64,000 bases of DNA from Gluconacetobacter asukensis (GCF_014174375.1 NZ_JABEQE010000010.1:1-64000); one strand, 5' to 3'; positions 7,532-14,181 are shown, counted from the stretch's first letter. The notes: generated from the sequence alone by a model not told the origin. Program-made: numbers and translations.

Positions 7532-7992
7532 GCTGCCTGATCCTTTCGTGCCTTGATCTGGATATGCCCGGCACCGCCGTTCGACAGTTCGGCCCCATCG
7601 ACCATGATCCCGGCCTTGAGCAATTTTGTGAGTGCAGCCGTGTCGAGATTGTCCGGCTGCGGCTTGAACAGATCCGGCCGCGCCGCGCGCAGCTTCTTCA
7701 GATCGGTGACTGTTGCGCGCTGGGCGCCGGCGACGTGCGAGGCAGAGAAGTTCAGCGTGTCGAACTGGAGGATGCCGCATTCCAGCATTTCGTCGTGGAC
7801 TGATGCCCGCAGTGCCTCACGCGCCGCCTTGGCTGCCTTCCCCAGTTCGTCCAGCGCCTCGGCCAGTTCAACTTCGCACTGGTCAACCTCGGCGCCATCC
7901 GCACGAGACGCTATGATCCAGCGCACATACCGGTCGATAGCGGGCTTGAGGTCGTCAGCATGCAGCTTGTTGATGAGGTCCAGGCCCTTCAT
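7528..7992 (-). CDS. Gp157-like phage protein
   Basis: A 154-residue protein. The N-terminal helices (LHADDLKPAIDRYVRWI, EVELAEALDELGKAAKAARE) lead to a beta-rich end with LKAGIMVDGAEL and IQIKARK. This resembles the siphovirus Gp157 family, often found beside RecT or single-strand-binding genes; the match is to the general pattern, not exact. It is directly coupled to recT (ATGA), suggesting a shared job in DNA recombination. The start at 7992 overlaps the preceding stop; an in-frame ATG at 8028 lies inside the upstream gene. Confidence 0.6.
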   Translation of the reverse strand: MKGLDLINKLHADDLKPAIDRYVRWIIASRADGAEVDQCEVELAEALDELGKAAKAAREALRASVHDEMLECGILQFDTLNFSASHVAGAQRATVTDLKKLRAARPDLFKPQPDNLDTAALTKLLKAGIMVDGAELSNGGAGHIQIKARKDQAA

Positions 7993-8192
7993 ACCGGCGC
8001 CCTCCCGCAAACCCGCAGCGAAGGCCATGGACGCGGCGGCGCGGGCATGCGCACCGGTTCACGCTCCTGGCGCACGATCTCGACGGACCGTCCTATCTCC
8101 GCCAGCAGCCGAGCGGCATCGGCGGAGTATTGCAGCAGCATCCGGCGCAGGACCAGTGCGCGGGCCGCGTGGTTCGTGTGGTGGTGGGTCAT
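7989..8192 (-). CDS. Hypothetical small early protein
   Basis: A 67-residue protein beginning MTHHHTNHAARALVLRR; histidine- and arginine-rich with one amphipathic helix. GGAGGGTG stands 5-6 nt before the ATG at 8192, and the ATG overlaps the stop of the tiny zinc-ribbon gene upstream. No family is recognised. Confidence 0.55.
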   Translation of the reverse strand: MTHHHTNHAARALVLRRMLLQYSADAARLLAEIGRSVEIVRQEREPVRMPAPPRPWPSLRVCGRAPV

Positions 8193-8350
8193 TGTGACAC
8201 CCTCCGGTTCTGATTCTCGCGTTCTCTCAATTCTGCGGAAAAGCATTCGAAGCACTTCCCCCAGTCAGGATCGCCTTCGGGCGCAATTCTCCGGCCGCAT
8301 TCGGCACAGCACTGCTGGTCCCAGCCAGGCTTAAGCCACCAGAGGCTCAT
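8189..8350 (-). CDS. Tiny zinc-ribbon protein
   Basis: A 53-residue open frame. ATG at 8350 shares ATGA with the upstream stop, and its own stop shares ATGA with the downstream start. Residues 14-37 contain CCAECGRRIAPEG and KCFECF: two CxxC pairs spaced as in a zinc ribbon. The C-terminus is charged (ELRERENQNRR). It was found by reading the frame between two accepted genes. It probably binds nucleic acid or a protein partner; no assigned function. Confidence 0.65.
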   Translation of the reverse strand: MSLWWLKPGWDQQCCAECGRRIAPEGDPDWGKCFECFSAELRERENQNRRVSQ

Positions 8351-8646
8351 ATCTCCGCCACCATCTCGATCGTCTTGTCGTCGCCTTCGAGCATCTCGAT
8401 CGCGTCATCGATCGCTGGCAGAAGCTCCGCACCGGCGTAAAGCTCGCGTGGATAGCTCTGGCGCGGCGCCTTCTTGTGCAGCGCCTCGATCTTCTTCTTG
8501 GCTTCCTTCATGACCGCGATACTCCCGCGTACGAGGTCAAGATCCTGCCAGGCCGCATTGCGGAACGAATTGCTCTGCGCCGGCGGCGTGAAATACGGAT
8601 GGTTCGGCGCCGACGAATGCGACGTCATGCCTTCGGGATAGGGCAT
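8347..8646 (-). CDS. Hypothetical early phage protein
   Basis: A 99-residue protein. A Pro/Ser-rich N-terminus is followed by helices (IAVMKEAKKKIEALHKKAP) and an acidic end (AIEMLEGDDKTIEMVAEI). GGGGGA lies about 8 nt before the ATG. Family unknown. It heads the tightly coupled block that runs down to integrase. Confidence 0.6.
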   Translation of the reverse strand: MPYPEGMTSHSSAPNHPYFTPPAQSNSFRNAAWQDLDLVRGSIAVMKEAKKKIEALHKKAPRQSYPRELYAGAELLPAIDDAIEMLEGDDKTIEMVAEI

Positions 8647-8691
8647 ATCAAAATCCCCCTGGTTGATTCTCGGCCAATCCGGCCATAAGGG

Positions 8692-8707
8692 CCGATCTGC
8701 AGATCGG
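8692..8707. promoter_or_regulatory. 16-bp perfect palindrome
   Basis: CCGATCTGCAGATCGG is fully self-complementary and sits in the 75-nt gap between the repeat protein gene (ends 8722) and the next early gene (starts 8646). It could be an operator or the stem of a weak attenuator. No U-tract follows. Confidence 0.4.
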
Positions 8708-8721
8708 TCCCCACGGTGGGA

Positions 8722-10083
8722 TCAGGCAGCGACTGCCAGATGCTGGAACACATCCCCCGTCAGTCCCCAGGTCGAGGCGCGCGCATTCAGCGGCGTCATT
8801 TCCTGAGGCGCTCCAACCCATCCATCGCGCGCACGGAACGGGCGGCACTCCGGATGCACGCGCAGCCAGAATTCACGAATCGTGCCGTCTGGCTCGACCG
8901 TATTGTTCTTCACATGCAGCATGATGATCGGCGTGTCGTCATCGCGATCTTTTCTGTACAGATCTCCATGAATCGGATCATGTGCGATCATCTTCGCGCC
9001 GCCCTCGCGGATATAGCGTTCCGTGCCGAAGACCTCGATCATGACGCGGCGGATCTCAGCGTTTGTTTCTGCCTCGATCGAATCCGGTGTGACGCTGGCC
9101 TTATCTTCGATGATCGATGCGGGCACGCGGACACCGCCCACCGCATGGACACTCCATCCATCTGCGAAAGCCACCGCAGCACCATCGATATTATGCAAGC
9201 GCCCGCGATCATCACGATGGATCTGCGTCGGCCGATCGCATGCTACGATCATGCCATCGCGAGGATAGAACCACATGCATGACATGCCGATCTCGTTCAT
9301 GATGTCCAGCCGATCGGCAACGTCATCGGGATATTTGACACCGATCTCTGCCACGAATTTATAGAGTGCGATCCAATAGAGATCCTGCTGCCCCCACCAA
9401 TATGTGCTGGTGAATTCGATCCCGAGCTGGCCCCGGAGCTGGCCCCGGAGCTGGCCCCGGAGCTGGTCCCAGAGCTGGCCCCGGAGCTGGCCCCCGAGCT
9501 GGTCCCAGAGCTGGTCCCGGAGCTGGTCCCGGAGCTGGCCCCGGAGCTGGCCCCAGAGCTGGCTCCCGAGCTGTTCCCAGAGCTGGCCCCCGAGCTGGTC
9601 CCGGAGCTGGCCCCCGAGCTGGCCCCGGAGCTGGCCCCAGAGCTGGCTCCCGAGCTGGTCCCAGAGCTGGTCCCGGAGCTGGTCCCGGAGCTGGCCCCGG
9701 AGCTGGCCCCGGAGCTGGTCCCCGAGCTGGTCCCAGAGCTGGTCCCGGAGCTGGCCCTCGAGCTGGCCCCCGAGCTGGTCCCAGAGCTGGCCCTCGAGCT
9801 GGCCCCCGAGCTGGTCCCAGAGCTGGCCCCCGAGCTGGTCCTCGCCGGTATCTTTCAGTGCCAGATGCTTCATCGCAGAGAGCGCGAAACAGCATCCCAT
9901 GGGGCTGGACATCCAAATCACGGGAACCGGTTCTTTCCCGATGATACGATATGCACGCGCGAATGCCGCCTCTGCCCGCTTCTTATCGGTCGGCGCGGTG
10001 GATAATCCGTGCGCAAGGTATTCGGCGCGGAATTCGACCAGGCGCTGTTCTTGTTCTGCCGTCAGGCGTTCGATCTTGCTCAT
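8722..10083 (-). CDS. DUF6745-like protein with 35 tetrapeptide repeats
   Basis: A 453-residue protein in three parts. Residues 1-81 are a helical N-terminal region. Residues 82-221 are 35 uninterrupted tetrapeptides of the form (D/G/S/E)-Q-L-(R/G/W/E). Residues 222-453 are a globular part with [35 protein letters not shown] and DPIHGDLY, which resembles the DUF6745 family. No enzymatic motif is recognised and the function is unknown. The period of four with invariant Gln-Leu would place the Leu residues on one face, as in a repeat solenoid or coiled rod. ATG at 10083 follows the upstream stop by 2 nt. The repeat DNA makes copy-number change by slippage likely. Confidence 0.8.
   Translation of the reverse strand: MSKIERLTAEQEQRLVEFRAEYLAHGLSTAPTDKKRAEAAFARAYRIIGKEPVPVIWMSSPMGCCFALSAMKHLALKDTGEDQLGGQLWDQLGGQLEGQLWDQLGGQLEGQLRDQLWDQLGDQLRGQLRGQLRDQLRDQLWDQLGSQLWGQLRGQLGGQLRDQLGGQLWEQLGSQLWGQLRGQLRDQLRDQLWDQLGGQLRGQLWDQLRGQLRGQLRGQLGIEFTSTYWWGQQDLYWIALYKFVAEIGVKYPDDVADRLDIMNEIGMSCMWFYPRDGMIVACDRPTQIHRDDRGRLHNIDGAAVAFADGWSVHAVGGVRVPASIIEDKASVTPDSIEAETNAEIRRVMIEVFGTERYIREGGAKMIAHDPIHGDLYRKDRDDDTPIIMLHVKNNTVEPDGTIREFWLRVHPECRPFRARDGWVGAPQEMTPLNARASTWGLTGDVFQHLAVAA
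9421..9840 (-). repeat. 12-bp tandem repeat array, 35 units
   Basis: On the + strand the unit reads GAGCTGG(C/T)CCC(C/A/G)(C/G/A), copied 35 times in frame with the minus-strand gene. The constant part encodes Gln-Leu and only the outer codons vary, so selection for the encoded pattern is likely. The opposite strand is also open throughout (Ser-Trp-Pro-Arg type repeats), which is a by-product. Confidence 0.95.
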
Positions 10084-10085
10084 GA

Positions 10086-10463
10086 TCAGTCGACCACCTG
10101 AATCGGTTCCATCGCATCCGACCACTGGCTCTGCAGCTCAACCAGATAGGTCGTGGCGTTCAGCGCGATGTCGGCGTGCTCGCCGGTCGGCGCGGTGCCG
10201 TGCAGATGCTGGATCGGCGCAGGCTCGTTCAGCGTCACGAACTCGGCACGCGGACCATATCCGGCGCCATCGTCACGGAAGCGCGCGATGCGGTCCGAGA
10301 TGATCGTGTGGCGATGGCCGGACGTTTCGCCCAGGGCCAGCACCGTTTCGGTCTGGCCGGTCACAGTCTTCGTCATCGCGATCGGCTCGGCGCGCGTCGA
10401 CAGCGTCGCTTCGATCAGCAGGACATCGCCCTGGTGGACGAGGTGGGGGATTTTCTTCGTCAC
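10086..10463 (-). CDS. Hypothetical early phage protein
   Basis: A 125-residue, beta-rich protein starting with GTG at 10463 (GGGAG about 7 nt upstream). VHQGDVLLIEA, TVLALGETSGHRHTI and HADIALNATTYLVELQSQW give a jelly-roll-like strand pattern with several histidines (GHRHT, QHLHG). I recall this as a common small phage protein of unknown role; cupin-like metal binding is possible but unproven. Confidence 0.65.
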   Translation of the reverse strand: MTKKIPHLVHQGDVLLIEATLSTRAEPIAMTKTVTGQTETVLALGETSGHRHTIISDRIARFRDDGAGYGPRAEFVTLNEPAPIQHLHGTAPTGEHADIALNATTYLVELQSQWSDAMEPIQVVD

Positions 10464-10530
10464 TGGTAGCTCCCTTGAGGAATTGGCTCTGACGCCAGAC
10501 CACGCGGACCGCAGCCCGCGTAACCCGGCG

Positions 10531-10674
10531 TCACACCTGCGCCGCCAGATCGAGGAACAGAGCGATCGTCGCGTATCCGAGGATCGCGAGGCCGGCGCCG
10601 ATGAACAGGCACGAGACCTCGCGGAGGGAGAGGCCGCGTTCGTCGGGGAGGCGGAGGGGGATGTGGTTTTGCAT
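10531..10674 (-). CDS. Small single-span membrane protein
   Basis: A 47-residue open frame read between the early promoter and the next gene: MQNHIPLRLPDERGLSLREV followed by one hydrophobic segment (CLFIGAGLAILGYATIALFL). It is the first gene downstream of the leftward early promoter. Membrane location is inferred from the segment; the role is unknown. A longer open frame to 10730 in another register is Pro/Arg/Ser-rich and unlikely. Confidence 0.6.
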   Translation of the reverse strand: MQNHIPLRLPDERGLSLREVSCLFIGAGLAILGYATIALFLDLAAQV

Positions 10675-10700
10675 GGTGGTTCCCATCGGTTGATGGGATC

Positions 10701-10730
10701 AAAGTAAGTCTGTCTTACTTTGCGCGTCAA
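10701..10730 (-). promoter_or_regulatory. Leftward early promoter with operator (PL-like)
   Basis: On the minus strand TTGACG (10730-10725) and TACTTT (10706-10701) form -35 and -10 boxes 18 nt apart. The inverted repeat AAAGTAAG-TCTGT-CTTACTTT (10701-10721) fills the spacer and the -10 box, so a bound repressor would block polymerase. It drives the early arm from the small membrane protein toward integrase. Confidence 0.7.
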
Positions 10731-10762
10731 GCCAAAAATCAGCTCAGCTTACATATCTGCGC

Positions 10763-10787
10763 AAAAAGAAACCCGGCTGGGGCCGGG
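10763..10787 (-). terminator. Terminator of the repressor transcript
   Basis: Read leftward, CCCGGC-CCCA-GCCGGG forms a six-pair stem followed by TTTCTTTTT. It lies between the stop of the membrane gene (10867) and the early promoter, so it should end the repressor/membrane-gene transcript before the lytic arm. Confidence 0.7.
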
Positions 10788-10866
10788 GAGCGCAAGGTGG
10801 AAATGGTTGCTTAACGACTCGGTCGCTAAGATTCTAATCGCTAGGGAGACCTGGAGATCCCTTTGC

Positions 10867-11253
10867 TCATAGATGTCGCCTGAACATCATATAAAGAGCC
10901 TGCATAGCGAAACCGATCATGTTAAGAATCAATCCCCACTGCCCAGCCCACGGGTGGTCAGATGTCACGATCGCGACATGGTTGTCATCTGAGGCTTGGC
11001 AGCCGCGTTCATCTCCAAACTGGGTGCTCAGTCCCTGTTGCGCGGCTACTGCTACGTTTTTGACGCAAATAGAATATAATGTGGGCTCAGATGGAGGCGC
11101 GGAAACCCTCATGCCGACAGGAGGAAACTCTAGTTTGGTTAGCCTAAAGTCGGAGGAGGAAGCCTGGAATGAATAGGATAGCAACAGGGTGCCAAAAAAA
11201 TTCAGGACAAGTGCAAGAATCTCAAATAGACGGTGACGAATTGTCGCTAGCAT
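10867..11253 (-). CDS. Two-span membrane protein in rex position
   Basis: A 128-residue protein with a hydrophobic segment at about residues 9-30 (FEILALVLNFFGTLLLSYSF) and another near 105-122 (GLILNMIGFAMQALYMM). About 75 residues lie between them, with two cysteines (SICVKN and RGCQAS), likely outside the cytoplasm. AAGGA lies about 8 nt before the ATG. It follows the repressor gene on the same strand and ends before a terminator, so it should be expressed in the lysogen, as rexAB is in lambda. Superinfection exclusion is a reasonable guess, not shown. Base composition is more AT-rich than its neighbours. Confidence 0.6.
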   Translation of the reverse strand: MLATIRHRLFEILALVLNFFGTLLLSYSFQASSSDFRLTKLEFPPVGMRVSAPPSEPTLYSICVKNVAVAAQQGLSTQFGDERGCQASDDNHVAIVTSDHPWAGQWGLILNMIGFAMQALYMMFRRHL

Positions 11254-11339
11254 GGAAGATATTCCTTATTTCAATATTATGTGTTGGCTTAATTATTGCA
11301 GTTGTGTGGAGCTTTATTGGAATCGGAGTTCCTGTTTAA
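11169..11339 (+). CDS. Candidate 56-residue membrane protein, opposite strand
   Basis: An open frame with a very strong ribosome site, GGAGGAGGA, 8 nt before its ATG. Residues 1-29 are polar; 30-56 are one hydrophobic span (WKIFLISILCVGLIIAVVWS). The span lies outside the coding part of the minus-strand membrane gene, so it is not merely its complement. No promoter is evident. It overlaps that gene by 85 nt. It may be a real anti-sense gene (toxin-like or holin-like size) or chance in AT-rich DNA. Confidence 0.35.
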   Translation: MNRIATGCQKNSGQVQESQIDGDELSLAWKIFLISILCVGLIIAVVWSFIGIGVPV

Positions 11340-11342
11340 TAC

Positions 11343-11999
11343 CTAAATTCTGCGTGAAAACCAGACGACGCGCCCCAGCATTCGGCACCTTTCGGCCTCT
11401 ACCTCATACGGTGGGAATCGGCTGTTTTCAGAGGCAAGACGCAGCATCGCCGGATCAGATCCATGGACCCTCTGCACCCACTTGCAGACCACACCATCGC
11501 CATCGAACAGGACAAAGATCCCCTCCATGGCGACGTTCCGCTTGCGGAGATCTACCAGCACGGTATCGCCGCTGCGCAAGAGAGGCTCCATAGACTGCCC
11601 CTCGACCTCAACAACGCAAAGGTCCTCAGGCTGGGCCCTCAACTCGCGGGTGATAAAACCCTCTTCGAAGTAGCGAGGTGCCCCCAGGTAGGCATCGTCG
11701 ATGATGCCCCCACCGCCAGCACCAGCCCTGATATCAAGGGTGGCAACTGGAAGGTATGCCGGCGCCGCGGAAACAGGATGCTGCGTCGGCAAATCGGGCT
11801 CTTCAACCCATGCTCCAGTCCCACCTAAGCGCCTCTGGAGATATTCTCGCACGGCGATGAGCTTATCCGACGCCGGCAGGTTTGCTCCGCGTTTCCATGC
11901 ACTGACCGCCTGACTGGTTACGCCAAATTTCTCTGCGATCTCCTTGTTGGAAATCCCAGCCCGCGTCATTGCGTCTCTTAGATCGTCACCGAAAGACAT
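11343..11999 (-). CDS. cI: CI-type repressor, HTH plus S24 peptidase
   Basis: A 218-residue protein. Residues 1-57 are an XRE helix-turn-helix (NKEIAEKFGVTSQAVSAWKR). Residues about 85-218 are a LexA/CI S24 autopeptidase: cleavage pair A92-G93 (IRAGAG), nucleophile S136 (VEGQSMEPL) and general base K173 (VVCKWVQR), 37 residues apart as the family requires. It should repress the two early promoters and be inactivated by RecA-stimulated self-cleavage after DNA damage. It is divergent from the Cro-like gene across 82 nt of operator DNA. Confidence 0.93.
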   Translation of the reverse strand: MSFGDDLRDAMTRAGISNKEIAEKFGVTSQAVSAWKRGANLPASDKLIAVREYLQRRLGGTGAWVEEPDLPTQHPVSAAPAYLPVATLDIRAGAGGGGIIDDAYLGAPRYFEEGFITRELRAQPEDLCVVEVEGQSMEPLLRSGDTVLVDLRKRNVAMEGIFVLFDGDGVVCKWVQRVHGSDPAMLRLASENSRFPPYEVEAERCRMLGRVVWFSRRI

Positions 12000-12000
12000 G

Positions 12001-12081
12001 CTTACACTCTACTGCGCCTTTGGCCTTACTTCGACGTAAGATTGAGTTGCGCGTTAAAGTAAATTGCGCTTACATTGCGCT
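12001..12081. promoter_or_regulatory. Repressor/Cro divergent control region
   Basis: Contains GTAAA-TTGCG-CTTAC (12059-12073), the same layout as the operator of the leftward promoter; an inverted pair CTTAC-TTCGAC-GTAAG (12025-12040); and a lone CTTAC at 12001-12005 beside the repressor start. A rightward -10 box TACATT (12071-12076) would place the start of transcription at about the ATG of the Cro-like gene (12082). The multi-site layout fits a lambda-like OR. Confidence 0.65.
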
Positions 12082-12282
12082 ATGACCACGCAATCCATAA
12101 AGGACGTCGTTGCCCGAGGAGGCGGCCCGTCTGCCCTGGCCAAGAAGCTTGGCATCACCTCGCAGGCTATCAGCCAGTGGCGGCGTGCTCCGGCCGAGCG
12201 TGTGGCCCAGATTGAGGCCGCAACTGGTATCCCCCGCGAAGACCTACGCCCGGACTTGTTCCGGCGGGAAGGCGCAGCATGA
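12082..12282 (+). CDS. Cro-like transcriptional regulator (YdaS type)
   Basis: A 66-residue protein: GGPSALAKKLGITSQAISQW is a helix-turn-helix, followed by RAPAERVAQIEAATGIPRED, typical of YdaS/Cro-like phage proteins. It is divergent from the repressor and first in the rightward arm. There is no Shine-Dalgarno-like sequence before the ATG at 12082 and the predicted transcript start is at or next to it, so it may be translated from a leaderless mRNA. Confidence 0.85.
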   Translation: MTTQSIKDVVARGGGPSALAKKLGITSQAISQWRRAPAERVAQIEAATGIPREDLRPDLFRREGAA

Positions 12283-12491
12283 GCGCGACCATCCCCGCCA
12301 ACTTCCGCGTCGTCTACGCCCGTCCGAAGTTCGCCCAGCGTGGCGATACCTGGTCCCGCGTCGCGAAATGCCCGCACACGGCCGCACAGCTTGAGGCTAA
12401 GGCCGACGCTGGAGACAAGCGCGTCTGGCGCGGAATTTCCGAAGGCCTGTCCGCGCTGGCGATCTCGCCGGCGCTGGAGAAGAAATCATGA
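12279..12491 (+). CDS. Hypothetical rightward early protein
   Basis: A 70-residue protein, no known domain. Coupled by ATGA overlaps to the Cro-like gene upstream and the zinc protein downstream. It may belong to the YdaT-like class that often follows YdaS, but no sequence feature confirms this. Confidence 0.55.
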   Translation: MSATIPANFRVVYARPKFAQRGDTWSRVAKCPHTAAQLEAKADAGDKRVWRGISEGLSALAISPALEKKS

Positions 12492-12847
12492 GCCATCCCA
12501 TCGATATGACCGGTCGTGTGATCGGAAATCGCCGTGTCCTCGGACTCGGAACTGCGCCCGCGACTGTTGCCCATCCAGTCGGGCGCTACTGGCGCACCGA
12601 ATGCCTGGAGTGCGGCGACATCCAGTCGGTCAGCGGCGGGAACCTGCGCAATCGCAAACCGGTTCAGTGCCGCCAGTGCGCCAACGGCACTCTGAACGCG
12701 GCCCGTCGCGGGAAAGGCGCGGCGAAATTGCCGGGATACAAGGTGCATCTCGTGTCGCTCGATCCCGATGCGCCGGGCCCAGACTCGTTCGATCCGGTCA
12801 TGACGTTCGCCGAGATCCGCGAGGTTGACGAGGCACTGTTTCCATAG
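12488..12847 (+). CDS. Zinc-motif early phage protein
   Basis: A 119-residue protein. MTGRVIGNRRVLGLG, YWRTECLECGDIQSVSG and VQCRQCANG show two CxxC pairs about 26 residues apart. The layout resembles the zinc-finger part of phage AP2/HNH-associated proteins. No HNH catalytic residues are present. A DNA-binding role is inferred. ATGA overlap with the upstream gene. Confidence 0.6.
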   Translation: MSHPIDMTGRVIGNRRVLGLGTAPATVAHPVGRYWRTECLECGDIQSVSGGNLRNRKPVQCRQCANGTLNAARRGKGAAKLPGYKVHLVSLDPDAPGPDSFDPVMTFAEIREVDEALFP

Positions 12848-12870
12848 CGCATCGGGCAGGAGATTTTCTG

Positions 12871-13206
12871 ATGCCAAAACAGAAATACGACTGGTCGATC
12901 CTCGACCCCCAGGTTGACGCGCTGCTGGCGTCCGGCCTGACGCCGTCCGCTGCTGCGGCTCAGTTGGGGATGCGGAGCCAGACTCTCCGCGACAGGTTGG
13001 GATACAGGAAGCGGCCGAAATACCCGAGCCCGCGCGCAAAGAGCGTCGAGAAGGTCGTCGTTACCCGGAACTGCCTGTCCTGCCGCAAGCCGTTTGGCTC
13101 CGACAGCCGCACGCGCTTCATGTGCCCTCCGTGTCGCAGTAGCGCCGGCGCATTCTCTGCCCACTCTGTCGCGCAGTCGGGCACCCGACGTTCCAGTCAC
13201 CGCTGA
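12871..13206 (+). CDS. HTH plus zinc-ribbon phage protein
   Basis: A 111-residue protein. Residues 6-45 (WSILDPQVDALLASGLTPSA, then AAAQLGMRSQTLRDRLG) form a helix-turn-helix of the kind that opens GcrA-like proteins. Residues 68-90 hold CLSCRKPFG and CPPCRSSAG, a zinc ribbon. The order HTH-then-ribbon suggests a small DNA-binding regulator. The gene is followed by a converging minus-strand gene that overlaps its end by 10 nt. Confidence 0.6.
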   Translation: MPKQKYDWSILDPQVDALLASGLTPSAAAAQLGMRSQTLRDRLGYRKRPKYPSPRAKSVEKVVVTRNCLSCRKPFGSDSRTRFMCPPCRSSAGAFSAHSVAQSGTRRSSHR

Positions 13207-13406
13207 GACGCCGGAAGTTCCATGACGCCGCCCATCAACTCCACATGCACCAGCGCCGCGAGGTATTCCCTCGTGTGCATGCTGGCGCGCGGGTTGAGGG
13301 CGGCCCATAGCCTGGCGATCTCCGTCAGGCTGTCTCTCAAGACCGGCTCGCCCATCGGGATCTCGCGCACCGGCAGGTCGTATTCGTGTGCGGCTGGCGC
13401 CTCCAT
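13197..13406 (-). CDS. Small minus-strand protein inside the rightward arm
   Basis: A 69-residue protein starting MEAPAAHEYDLPVREIPMGE, mainly helical afterward. GGAGGAG lies 6 nt before the ATG at 13406, an excellent ribosome site. It runs against the direction of all its neighbours, and the + strand here has no better frame. It may be expressed in the lysogen while the rightward arm is silent. Function unknown. Confidence 0.55.
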   Translation of the reverse strand: MEAPAAHEYDLPVREIPMGEPVLRDSLTEIARLWAALNPRASMHTREYLAALVHVELMGGVMELPASQR

Positions 13407-13457
13407 TCGTAACTCCTCCAATTCCGTTCGTCGCAGTTCGGAATGTGAGGGATCGCG

Positions 13458-13790
13458 ATGCGGAATGATTGGTCGAAAACACGCCAAAATTGGTCAAACC
13501 AACGGGGAGGCATGCCGGTGCCCGTGATTGTGCGCCCCGTGAAAGATTCACTGCTCGATGCGATCGCGCGCGAGTTCAAGCCGCTTCGCTTCGCGCAGGA
13601 AATGCTCGCCCGCGCGTCAGGAAAGACGCCGAGGGCGGCTCGTAACTGGCTGGATGGTCGATGTGCGCCCGATGCGGATGCGCTCATCGAACTGATGGCC
13701 TCCTGCAACTCCATAGCCGACGAAGTGAACGCTCTCGTCGAAGAGCGCCGAAGGGCGCGTGAAGGGAAGAAATGCCCTGGATCAAACTAA
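13458..13790 (+). CDS. Hypothetical early protein, possible HTH
   Basis: A 110-residue protein. EMLARASGKTPRAARNWLDG and PDADALIELMASCNSIADEV read as a helix-turn-helix plus dimerisation helix, similar to phage regulators that need a few extra helices. GAGGGA stands 5 nt before the ATG; a second ATG at 13512 (after GGGGAGGC) is possible. Confidence 0.6.
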   Translation: MRNDWSKTRQNWSNQRGGMPVPVIVRPVKDSLLDAIAREFKPLRFAQEMLARASGKTPRAARNWLDGRCAPDADALIELMASCNSIADEVNALVEERRRAREGKKCPGSN

Positions 13791-13939
13791 CCCTTTGCCA
13801 CTTTGGGTTTGGCCGCGATGCTGGACCGCCGCCCTCCTGTCGTGTGGCGTGGGTCCGCGTGTCGTGGTTCGATTGGGAAACCTGGGCCGACAAGATGGAG
13901 CGCGCATTGAAGGCAGCTCGGGAGGAATTGCGGAAATGA
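13772..13939 (+). CDS. Small tryptophan-rich hypothetical protein
   Basis: A 55-residue open frame: MPWIKLTLCHFGFG, a middle with CRVAWVRVSWFDWETWADKM, then a helical charged end (ERALKAAREELRK). It overlaps the end of the preceding gene by 19 nt and its stop shares ATGA with the next start. The tail contains GGAGGAA, which serves as the ribosome site for the following gene. It is a good candidate because of the junctions and amphipathic end. Confidence 0.55.
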   Translation: MPWIKLTLCHFGFGRDAGPPPSCRVAWVRVSWFDWETWADKMERALKAAREELRK

Positions 13940-14181
13940 CGCGCCCAACACCCGCACAACAGCGCGTCCTGCGCAAGGCCATGCACGCCCCAGTCATGAT
14001 CTGGGGCGCCTTCTCCGGCGTCGGGGGGGGTATCGATCTGGAGAATCCGAGATTCGATCGGCGCCACACTGTCGAGATGTGCATCGGCCAGGGCTGGCTG
14101 ACCCCGGCCGAGGGGTTCAATCAATACGCCATCACGGACAAAGGGCGCTCTGTGCTGCCGAAGCGGAGGCGCGATAAATGA
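13936..14181 (+). CDS. Small winged-helix-like phage protein
   Basis: An 81-residue protein: TPAQQRVLRKAMHAPVMIWG, then VEMCIGQGWLTPAEGFNQYA and ITDKGRSVL. The ITDKGRxxL end is the wing seen in many phage winged-helix proteins. The start at 13936 overlaps the previous stop (ATGA); a longer frame from 13759 is the shadow of the small gene. Confidence 0.6.
   Translation: MTRPTPAQQRVLRKAMHAPVMIWGAFSGVGGGIDLENPRFDRRHTVEMCIGQGWLTPAEGFNQYAITDKGRSVLPKRRRDK

Noticed and set aside
9421-9840. A CRISPR array
   Set aside because: Units are 12 bp, contiguous and in frame with a protein; there are no spacers.
9404-10303. A 299-residue plus-strand frame with Ser-Trp-Pro-Arg repeats
   Set aside because: It is the complement of the QL repeat array. 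It has no ribosome site, and flanking text is low-complexity.
10460-10730. Minus-strand frames extending the 10086-10463 gene upstream or a Pro-rich 80-residue frame
   Set aside because: The text before the GTG at 10463 is low-complexity, and the region is better explained by the 47-residue membrane ORF and the promoter.
13337-13714. A 125-residue minus-strand frame
   Set aside because: It is the antisense shadow of the 13458-13790 gene and of the accepted 13197-13406 gene in another register, with no ribosome site.
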